10,986 nt of DNA. Origin: JBBSUX01 sp038234045 (GTDB taxonomy: Bacteria > Pseudomonadota > Gammaproteobacteria > Burkholderiales > Burkholderiaceae_C). The notes below the pieces were generated by a model. The model was given only the letters and a program-made list of their open reading frames with translations. It ran no database searches and was not told where the DNA came from. This document shows positions 1 to 5,482 of this stretch, piece after piece. The stretch covers positions 1 to 10,986 of the forward strand of contig JBBSUX010000107.1 of NCBI GenBank assembly GCA_038234045.1, in the 5' to 3' direction. The first letter of the stretch is position 1, and each line of letters opens with the position of its first letter. The position numbers and the translations under genes are program-made.

Positions 1-191
1 GAGCGCAGTTTGTCGATGATGCAGAGGGCCGCGCATACATCGAAGAAGTGGTGCCGACAGGGCGGCTAGCGAGGCCGGAAGAAATAGGCGAATTGATTCG
101 GTATTTGGCAACCATGCAGGGGAGCTTTCTCACTGGATCGATCATCGACTTTTCAGGTGGTTGGCCAGCGGCCCGGCCACGCCCCAAGTGA
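1..191 (+). CDS. Short-chain dehydrogenase/reductase (SDR), C-terminal fragment
   Basis: The gene enters from the left edge; 62 residues plus a TGA stop are visible, read from position 3. The tail contains PTGRLARPEEIGELIRYLA, then GSFLTGSIIDFSGGW. This is the usual end of classical SDR enzymes, where a G-R-x-x-x-P-E-E-I segment precedes the last helix and the (V/I)-D-G-G-W-like turn follows. In this family the C-terminal part shapes the substrate pocket; the Rossmann NAD(P) site and the YxxxK catalytic motif would lie upstream of the window. The substrate cannot be told. The conserved Asp-Gly-Gly is here Asp-Phe-Ser-Gly-Gly, a modest variation. It lies on the same strand as the PQQ-dehydrogenase remnant 247 nt downstream, so both may once have served alcohol or aldehyde oxidation (inference). 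Confidence 0.85.
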   Translation, partial: AQFVDDAEGRAYIEEVVPTGRLARPEEIGELIRYLATMQGSFLTGSIIDFSGGWPAARPRPK

Positions 192-427
192 AGGCTTTCC
201 GGTCTGACTGGCACGCCTGCAAGATCTGACAGGTGCTGACCGGGAGCTGAGGGCCAGCGGCGAGAGTCGTGAGTGGCAAAAAGTAGGATGAGCGCGCGTG
301 TTGGCTCGGCGAGCACAGGTTTTTTTGAATTTGGGGGTTATCCCTGATGTCTGGCGATGAAAGCGCTCGGAGACTGTTTTTTTGACGAGTGGGGGCTCCC
401 ATTCGCCGCCGGTAACCGCTCATCACC

Positions 428-432
428 GGAGG
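428..432 (+). promoter_or_regulatory. Ribosome binding site of the PQQ-dehydrogenase remnant
   Basis: GGAGG lies 6 nt before the ATG at 439. It decides this start over the in-frame upstream codon at 382, because the protein then begins with a standard signal peptide. The strong site shows that the remnant could still be translated if transcribed. Confidence 0.6.
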
Positions 433-438
433 TCTCGT

Positions 439-1427
439 ATGACGCATGCATTCATCGCCATGTGCGCCATATCGCGCGAGTCCCGTTCACTGCAACATCG
501 GGGCCTTCGGCGGGCTGGTTTAGGGATAGCCCTGATCATGGCGGGGCTCGGTGGTTCTGCCCACGCTCAGACGAGCAGCGGCTTTACCGCCAGCCAGGCA
601 AAGCGTGGAGGAGCGCTCTATGGCGAAGGCCGCAAAGGCGACAACCTGTACAGCGATTCGATCGTCGCGCTCAATGCGGATACCGGCAAGCTCGCGTGGT
701 ATCACCAGGAAATCAAGCACGACGTCTGGGACTACGATGCGGCCAGCAATGTGGTGCTCTTCGACGTGCAGCAAAACGCCGAAACGATTCCAGCCGCAGG
801 AAACGCAGGCAAGGATGGCTGGTTTCATATCGTCCACCGCCGCGATGGCAAGCTGATTCGCAAGTCCGACCCGTTCGTCATGCAATCGAAAAACATGTTC
901 AGCGCCCCGACCAAGGAAGGCGTTGAGCTGCTGCCGGGCGCCAATGGCGGTGCCGAGTGGTCACCGCCAGCATATTCACCGCAAACCGGCTATATGTACG
1001 TGATGGGCATGAACCAGCTGATGAGTTTTGCGACCGAGGACCCGGGCTACTCAAAAGGCACCATTCGACTCGGTAGCTCCTTTACCAATGTGAAGAAAGG
1101 CGCGATCCAGAATGGCGTGTTCTCGGCTATCGACGTCAACACCGGCAAGATCGCGTGGCACTACGACGCGCCGCAACCACTGATCGGGGGCGTGCTTGCA
1201 ACGGCTGGCGGCTTGGTATTCATGGGAGAAGGCAACGGCTATTTCGATGCGTTCGATGCAAGGCTGGCAAGCAGTTGGGGCGCTTCAACCTCGGCGCCGG
1301 CGTCAATGCTCCAGCGGTCACCTACACGGTCAATGGCGAGCAGTACATTGCAGTTGCCGCCGGCGGCAACTTCCAGATGGGCTTTCCGTACGGCGACTTG
1401 GTGGCGATCTTCGAGGTGAAGAAGTAA
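439..1427 (+). pseudogene. PQQ-dependent alcohol dehydrogenase (quinoprotein), decayed: internal deletion and frameshift
   Basis: Intact members are periplasmic quinoproteins with an eight-bladed propeller holding PQQ and Ca2+, some with a fused cytochrome c domain. Seen here: a signal peptide with a basic start, a hydrophobic stretch and SAHA|Q cleavage, then FTASQAKRGGALY, which resembles the start of a cytochrome c domain. Without any CxxCH heme site it jumps to GEGRKGDNLYSDSIVALNA, normally mid-propeller. An in-frame deletion of roughly half the protein is the simplest reading. The remaining part keeps HDVWDYD (the catalytic-Asp region) and PQQ-type blade motifs such as ALNADTGKLAW and AIDVNTGKIAW. 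Near 1258-1260 one base is missing from an Ala codon: the frame from 439 runs on to a false stop at 1417-1419. The true C-terminus (AGKQLGRFNLGAGVN to FEVKK, TAA at 1425-1427) continues in another frame. The usual Trp of KQLWRF is Gly. The deletion rests on my memory of family architecture; the frameshift is read directly. Confidence 0.85.
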
Positions 1428-1440
1428 CCGACATTGCGGC

Positions 1441-1467
1441 TGCGGCGTGTGCTGACGACGCGCCGCA
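1441..1467 (+). repeat. Inverted repeat (stem-loop) downstream of the PQQ-dehydrogenase remnant
   Basis: TGCGGCG at 1441-1447 pairs with CGCCGCA at 1461-1467. The stem extends inward by a G-U and a G-C pair, giving about 9 bp with a 9-nt loop. No T-run follows, so it is not a standard intrinsic terminator. It sits in the 106-nt gap before the cupin gene and might act as a transcript-end or processing hairpin. Confidence 0.4.
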
Positions 1468-1533
1468 ACGCTACGGCTCGCGGATTGGTGCAACACTTGT
1501 CTGCCATGCCGGCGAATTGAAGGAACCAAATCC

Positions 1534-1923
1534 ATGACCACCAACGGCTTTGTCGCCTCCCACGAGAACGACGCTCGCTTTGAGCGTGGGCTCAGGTCGT
1601 TCTACGAGTACCGAGACCTGGGCATCAAGGCCGCCACGGATGGACGAGTGGACGCGCATGTCATTCGAGCTGCGCAAGGCAAGGAGTTCTCAAGCCAGCC
1701 ACATCTGCATCGAGCAAGTTTTCAGCTGGTCTACATCCTCAAGGGATGGATTGAGTTCGAGTACGAAGGTCAGGGCGTCGTGCGGCTGGAGGCTGGCTCT
1801 TGTGTCCATCAGCCACCCGAAATCAGGCACCGTGAACTGGGCCACAGCGCTGACATCGAAATGCTGGAGATCGTTCTTCCAGCGGGCTTTGAGACCGAGG
1901 AAGTGACCTCCGTCAATTCATAG
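1534..1923 (+). CDS. Small cupin-domain protein
   Basis: A 129-residue single-domain cupin, predicted cytoplasmic. A purine-rich GAAGGA site lies about 9 nt before the ATG. Cupin motif 1 is seen as HLHRASFQLVYILKGW: His57 and His59 are likely metal ligands, and the usual Glu is replaced by Gln64. Motif 2 is seen as GSCVHQPPEIRH, with His99 as the last ligand. The QPPEIRHRELGHS-DIEMLEI segment is typical of a widespread family of small cupins, so the Gln seems a family trait rather than a local defect. Such proteins may be dioxygenases, isomerases or small-molecule sensors; nothing here fixes which. The alpha/beta hydrolase starts 41 nt downstream on the same strand, so the two are probably co-transcribed. 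Confidence 0.85.
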   Translation: MTTNGFVASHENDARFERGLRSFYEYRDLGIKAATDGRVDAHVIRAAQGKEFSSQPHLHRASFQLVYILKGWIEFEYEGQGVVRLEAGSCVHQPPEIRHRELGHSADIEMLEIVLPAGFETEEVTSVNS

Positions 1924-1954
1924 CCGAGACAGAGCCAAGTTTGATCCCGCACTC

Positions 1955-1959
1955 AGGAG
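1955..1959 (+). promoter_or_regulatory. Ribosome binding site deciding the start of the alpha/beta hydrolase
   Basis: AGGAG lies 5 nt before the ATG at 1965. It favours that start over an in-frame TTG at 1941, which would place this site inside the coding region and add eight residues not expected for the fold. Confidence 0.65.
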
Positions 1960-1964
1960 TAGTC

Positions 1965-2762
1965 ATGCAAAACATTGAACCCTACTTCCGGGAAGCAGGT
2001 GCCGGGCCGGGTGTCGTGTGCCTTCACTCCAATGCCAGCACCTCAGGCCAATGGCGCGGGCTGATGGAACTGTTGTCCACTGATCATCATGTCGTCACCC
2101 CGGATCTTTATGGTTCCGGCAAGAGTTCAGACTGGCATTCCGATCGGGAGATCGCACTTTCCGACGAAGTGCGTTTCATCGAGCCAGCTCTCGAGAAGGC
2201 AGGAGAATACTTTTCCCTCGTCGGCCATTCATACGGCGCAGCGGTTGCATTGCTCACTGCTCTCGCAAACCCGAAACGTGTGCGGTCTCTGGTGCTGTAT
2301 GAGCCCACTCTTTTCTCGCTCGTGGAAAACGCAGAGCCTTCTTTCGGCAGCGTACAAGGGATTCAAAACGCAGTGCATGCAGCGTCCGCCGCGCTGGATC
2401 GGGGCGACCGAAATGCGGCAGCGGAGCGGTTCATTGATTTCTGGATGGGCGAAGGTAGCTGGCGTGCAACTCCTAGCGCGCGGCAGGTTCCGATCGCCGA
2501 GTCTGTCGTCAACATACGGCGCTGGGGTCACGCACTGTTTTCCGAGCCAACACCTGTGGCGGCTTTTGCAGCCCTCGATATGCCAATTCTGTATCTGCTT
2601 GGTGAAGATTCTCCAGAGTCGGCTCACGCCGTTGAGCGGGTTCTGTCGCCAACGCTGCCGAATGTCACCGTCGTCAAGGTGAAGGGTTGGGGCCACATGG
2701 CACCCATGACCCATGCAGAGGCGGTCAACGCCCGAATCGCTGAATTTGTGCGCGCGGCCTAA
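1965..2762 (+). CDS. Alpha/beta-fold hydrolase
   Basis: A 265-residue soluble hydrolase with no signal peptide. The fold's landmarks are in order. The oxyanion-hole strand is VVCLHSNASTSGQW (residues 17-30), where His-Ser-Asn replaces the more usual His-Gly. Next come DLYGSGKSS (47-55) and the nucleophile elbow VGHSYG with Ser89. The acid is probably Asp215 in LLGEDS, and the catalytic histidine is His244 in GWGHMAP. Length fits esterases, C-C hydrolases and related enzymes of 260-290 residues. It shares little beyond the fold with the RsbQ-like hydrolase of this window. It follows the cupin closely (41 nt), and with the SDR and the PQQ-dehydrogenase remnant suggests a small catabolic cluster (inference). 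The substrate is unknown. Confidence 0.88.
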   Translation: MQNIEPYFREAGAGPGVVCLHSNASTSGQWRGLMELLSTDHHVVTPDLYGSGKSSDWHSDREIALSDEVRFIEPALEKAGEYFSLVGHSYGAAVALLTALANPKRVRSLVLYEPTLFSLVENAEPSFGSVQGIQNAVHAASAALDRGDRNAAAERFIDFWMGEGSWRATPSARQVPIAESVVNIRRWGHALFSEPTPVAAFAALDMPILYLLGEDSPESAHAVERVLSPTLPNVTVVKVKGWGHMAPMTHAEAVNARIAEFVRAA

Positions 2763-2768
2763 CCCCTT

Positions 2769-2906
2769 AGGCGTCATCGAGACAAACCGTCTCCCGCGCA
2801 CATGCTAATAGAGCCACGAGGACGCTTCCCCTTGCCTCTACTACGGAGTAGGATTTATTTGGCAAAACGCCAAGCCGACCCAAACCGACCTCTCTCCCCG
2901 AGGGAG
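2769..2906 (+). other. Hairpin-rich leader before the DsrE-like gene
   Basis: The 164-nt gap between the hydrolase and the DsrE-like gene holds four short perfect inverted repeats: GAGAC/GTCTC (2779-2793), CTACT/AGTAG (2838-2851), TTGGC/GCCAA (2859-2873) and CTCCC/GGGAG (2894-2906). AGGCGTC (2769-2775) can also pair at a distance with GACGCTT (2821-2827, one G-U). None has a terminator-type T-run. It matches no riboswitch I recognise. Arms of only 5 bp can arise by chance, so the call is tentative. Confidence 0.25.
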
Positions 2907-2926
2907 CCTTACGCAAGGAGAAAACC

Positions 2927-3307
2927 ATGTCAGATTCAGCGTCTTCGAACCCGCGCGAACTCGTCGTCCTGGTTACTCGTGGAACAGATCACGAGCTCTC
3001 ATCTGTCGCCTTCACAGTCGCTTGTGGCGGCATCAGCTCAGGCATGAAGGTATACGCATTCCTGGTCAGTTCTGCCGTAGACCTGGTGCGGCGCAATGCA
3101 GTTGAAATTACGCACGTCCCGCCTCTCGACCCGTTGAAGACATTGATCGATGATTTCCTCGCGCGCGGCGGCACGATCTGGGCGTGTCCACCATGTGTCA
3201 AGGCTCGTAGTTACACAGAAACGGACTTGATTCCCGGGGTAACGATCCAGGGTGCCAGTGCCATGCACGAACGGCTCAAGGCAGGTGCCGCAAGCCTGAG
3301 CTTTTAG
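2927..3307 (+). CDS. DsrE-like sulfur-relay family protein
   Basis: A 126-residue cytoplasmic protein starting 6 nt after an AAGGAG site. It shows the DsrE-type pattern: a first strand ELVVLVTRGTDH, a helix with alternating small residues (VAFTVACGGISSGM), a second strand VYAFLVSSAV, then FLARGGTIWACPPCVKAR. Cys87 and Cys90 in C-P-P-C sit where family members often carry a conserved cysteine. In DsrE/TusD proteins such cysteines carry persulfide in sulfur relay, but many stand-alone members have no known role. The CPPC pair could equally be redox-active or bind a metal. It ends 29 nt from the convergent histidine-kinase gene, with no clear terminator in between. The 164-nt leader suggests transcription separate from the hydrolase upstream. 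Confidence 0.8.
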   Translation: MSDSASSNPRELVVLVTRGTDHELSSVAFTVACGGISSGMKVYAFLVSSAVDLVRRNAVEITHVPPLDPLKTLIDDFLARGGTIWACPPCVKARSYTETDLIPGVTIQGASAMHERLKAGAASLSF

Positions 3308-3336
3308 GGTGGCAAAGATGCGGCGGGCGCTGACAC

Positions 3337-4467
3337 CTAACCACTCGCTCGGTGCGTCGGTAGGCGCAGCGTGAAGGTGGTGCCTTCTGTAGCCGACGAA
3401 ACCATCTGCATTTCGCCGCCGTGGGCCTTTGCGATCTCCCGCACGATGTAGAGCCCCAACCCGACGCTGCGTACCGTATTGCTGCCGGTGACGCCTCGCA
3501 CCATGGGTTCGAAGACGTTTGCAAGCATGGCAGGAGGAATGGGATCGCCTTCGTTGTGTATCGACACTGATGTGGTTGGCCCGTCAATGCTCGAGCGCAC
3601 CAGGATTGGCGTGCCGCTCCGACCGTACGTGGCCGCATTGCTCACCAGATTGCTAATCAACTGTGCCAGCCTGTCCGCGTCGGCTACGCACTCGCCAGGT
3701 CCCTCGGTGACATGCCTGATGTTCTGGTCCGGGAACGCAAGCATGAGTTCGCCTAGCGTGCGCTCTGTGACCTGGTGGAGATCCATCGGGCGCAGGCTCA
3801 CACTCAGGCCCGCGCCAACCCGCGCCTGTGTGAAGTCGAGCAACTCTTCTATCAAACGCTGCGCGCGCTCGGCGGAATTTCGCACATGCTCCAGTACCCG
3901 ATCGCGGCGTTCGATCGCGGTCCGCCCGAGCAGTTGAATCCCCATGAGGATCGCAGAAAGCGGGTTGCGCAGATCGTGGCTCACGATGCCCACCATCTGC
4001 TCGGCGAATAGCGCCCGGTCCCTGAGTTGAAGCTGGGCTTCGCGTTCCTTCTCCAGCGAGGTATCGGCCTTCTTGCGGGCGTTCATCAGCTCACGCTCGT
4101 AACGGTTGCGGTCTTCCGCCACAAAGGCGGCGATCTCGTCGAACTCGCCCTCGGGGCGCTTGCGACGTCGCGCGTTAAGAATCATCGGGATCGACTGTCC
4201 GTCGCGATGGCGCACGTCGAACTTGACCTCGGCCAGCGAGCCCTGCATCTGCAGCGTTGGCACCCAGTGGGTCTGGTGGAAGATGCGCCCGCCAATGGTG
4301 AAGAGCTCCTGTAAGCGCTTCTTTCCGACCAGCTCTTCGCAGGCCATGCCGACCCAATTGCAAAAGGTGGCGTTCACCTTCAGGATGGTTCCGTCCAGCG
4401 TCGTAACAAGCAAGCCGCACGGCGCCTCGTCGAAGAGGTCGCTGGCATCCGGCAGGGATGGAGTCAT
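3337..4467 (-). CDS. PAS-domain histidine kinase with an RsbP-like PAS sensor
   Basis: A 376-residue cytoplasmic kinase without membrane segments. The PAS domain (about 10-120) opens with LFDEAPCGLLVTTLDGTILKVN and contains ELFTIGGRIFHQ, RHRDGQSIPMILNAR and DRNRYEREL, close to the PAS domain of B. subtilis RsbP as I recall it. A coiled-coil linker (about 121-155) leads to HisKA with IVSHDLRNPL (phospho-acceptor His164). The HATPase follows: LISNLVSNAATYG (N box, Asn277), HNEGDPIPP (G1), VFEPMVRG (F box) and VGLGLY (G2). No receiver or DNA-binding domain is attached, and no response regulator lies in the window, so it is an orphan here. I chose ATG 4467, which has an AAGG site overlapping the hydrolase stop; an in-frame ATG at 4497 would overlap that gene by 23 nt. 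The 7-nt spacing implies translational coupling. The PAS domain probably receives the hydrolase's signal. Confidence 0.92.
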   Translation of the reverse strand: MTPSLPDASDLFDEAPCGLLVTTLDGTILKVNATFCNWVGMACEELVGKKRLQELFTIGGRIFHQTHWVPTLQMQGSLAEVKFDVRHRDGQSIPMILNARRRKRPEGEFDEIAAFVAEDRNRYERELMNARKKADTSLEKEREAQLQLRDRALFAEQMVGIVSHDLRNPLSAILMGIQLLGRTAIERRDRVLEHVRNSAERAQRLIEELLDFTQARVGAGLSVSLRPMDLHQVTERTLGELMLAFPDQNIRHVTEGPGECVADADRLAQLISNLVSNAATYGRSGTPILVRSSIDGPTTSVSIHNEGDPIPPAMLANVFEPMVRGVTGSNTVRSVGLGLYIVREIAKAHGGEMQMVSSATEGTTFTLRLPTHRASG

Positions 4468-4474
4468 CGCACCT

Positions 4475-5281
4475 TCACGGCTGGCCGAGCGAGCCAAGAA
4501 ACTCTTCGATGGCTTCGCAGCTGGCGCAGGGCGCGCTCAGGTGCGGGCAATGGCCGATGTTGTCCACGATGCGCAGGGTGCCGCGTGGCAAGGTCCGGTG
4601 CATGTATTGACCCACCGCCATGGGTGCGATCAGGTCCTCCGAAGACTGAATCACAAGCGTTGGTGTCTGCAGTCTTGCGACGTCCTGACGGTGGTCGGAC
4701 AGGAACGTGGCCTTGGCGAACTGCTTGACGATCTCCGGATCGGTGCGGCAGAAGCTGGCGGTAAGTTCATCGCCGAGCTCGGGGCGTTCGGGCACGCCCA
4801 TGATGACAGGCGCCATGCTGCTGGCCCAGCCGAGGTAGTTGCTTTCCAGCGTGTCAAGCAGCGAATCGATGTCGTCGCGCGTGAAGCCGCCTACGTAGTC
4901 GCCCTCATTGATGTAGCACGGCGAAGGGCCGATCATCACGTGCGCTGCAAAGGTGTCGGGCGATTTCAGGTCTGCAAGCATCCCGATCGTGGCACCCACC
5001 GAATGGCCGACGAAGAGCACCGGGCCGGTCGCGTTCTCCTGCGCGATCTCCAGCAGGTCATCAGCGTAGCCGTGCAGGCTGGCGTATTTGGAAACTGTGT
5101 AGGCGCCCAGGTCGGAGTTGCCAGAGCCAACGAGGTCAAAAGTGACGACGCGGAAGCGCTGCGCAAAACGGGGTGCCATGAAGCGCCACATGTTCTGGTC
5201 GCAGCCAAAGCCGTGCGCAAAGACCATTGTCGCGGGCCCTGTACCTTGGACCTGGACGTTGTTGCGCTTCTGAATGTTCAT
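4475..5281 (-). CDS. RsbQ-like alpha/beta hydrolase, partner of the PAS kinase
   Basis: A 268-residue alpha/beta hydrolase, matching RsbQ in length. B. subtilis RsbQ is needed to activate the PAS-bearing phosphatase RsbP in energy stress and probably turns over a small hydrophobic ligand; plant KAI2 and D14 belong to the same group. Seen here: FAHGFGCDQNMW (oxyanion region), FDLVGSGNSDLGAY, VGHSVGATIGMLA (nucleophile Ser94), MIGPSPCYIN, NYLGWASS, RPELGDEL, FCRTDPEI, QFAKATFLSDHR, SSEDLIAP (Asp216) and GHCPHLS (His244). The motif run follows RsbQ almost step by step, except that a Cys-x-x-Cys region near the end (PCASCEA) is unusual. Start: ATG 5281 gives the RsbQ N-terminus (NIQKRNNVQVQG), though its ribosome site is weak. 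In-frame ATGs at 5356 and 5416 would add sequence foreign to the family. It is first in a two-gene unit with the kinase. Confidence 0.92.
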   Translation of the reverse strand: MNIQKRNNVQVQGTGPATMVFAHGFGCDQNMWRFMAPRFAQRFRVVTFDLVGSGNSDLGAYTVSKYASLHGYADDLLEIAQENATGPVLFVGHSVGATIGMLADLKSPDTFAAHVMIGPSPCYINEGDYVGGFTRDDIDSLLDTLESNYLGWASSMAPVIMGVPERPELGDELTASFCRTDPEIVKQFAKATFLSDHRQDVARLQTPTLVIQSSEDLIAPMAVGQYMHRTLPRGTLRIVDNIGHCPHLSAPCASCEAIEEFLGSLGQP

Positions 5282-5400
5282 ATTGAGTATTGAAACGCTA
5301 TCCTCACCAAATTGGAGCGGCTTAAGGCGCAGGAAAGGGCTATTCTGCCTTGACATCCCTCCCCGACGCGCACGGCAAGCAGCCACGGAGCCGGGAAGAC

Positions 5401-5422
5401 CGAAGCGAGGGTGCAAGCTTCG
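5401..5422. repeat. Inverted repeat upstream of the RsbQ-like gene
   Basis: CGAAGC (5401-5406) and GCTTCG (5417-5422) form a perfect 6-bp inverted repeat with a 10-nt spacer. It lies about 120 nt upstream of the hydrolase start and next to the promoter candidate at 5427-5456. The position suits an operator or a hairpin in the leader; there is no direct evidence for either. Confidence 0.3.
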
Positions 5423-5426
5423 CCAG

Positions 5427-5456
5427 ATAAAATGAATAGCTAGAAGCGCCCGTAAA
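5427..5456 (-). promoter_or_regulatory. Candidate sigma-70-type promoter for the RsbQ-like/kinase unit
   Basis: On the minus strand, TTTACG (5456-5451) and TTTTAT (5432-5427) are 18 nt apart. Each matches the -35 or -10 consensus at four of six positions. It lies in the 201-nt gap after argG, in an AT-richer patch, about 145 nt before the hydrolase start. The match is weak. Confidence 0.25.
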
Positions 5457-5482
5457 CAATGCGCTGGGGCCCAATTATGTCG

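Noticed and set aside
209..224. Possible sigma-54 (-24/-12) promoter before the PQQ-dehydrogenase remnant, starting TGGCACG
   Set aside because: The -24 half fits, but the GC required 10 nt after the GG is AG, so the -12 element is missing.
311..335. Possible intrinsic terminator (GCTC/GAGC followed by a T-run)
   Set aside because: The stem is only 4 bp with a 3-nt loop and does not abut the T-run.
1534..1923. Gln64 in place of the cupin motif-1 Glu as a sign of lost metal binding
   Set aside because: The HxH...Q pattern with YILKGW and QPPEIRH is, as I recall, usual in this subfamily, so it is not a local defect.
2802..3047. Small + strand frame (81 codons) before and into the DsrE-like gene
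   Set aside because: No ribosome site, overlaps the well-supported gene in another frame and has no recognisable features.
4106..5293. Long + strand open frame (395 codons) across the hydrolase and kinase genes
   Set aside because: It is antisense to two clearly recognised genes, has no ribosome site and reads as low-similarity, Arg/Ala/Val-rich sequence: a shadow of GC-rich coding DNA.
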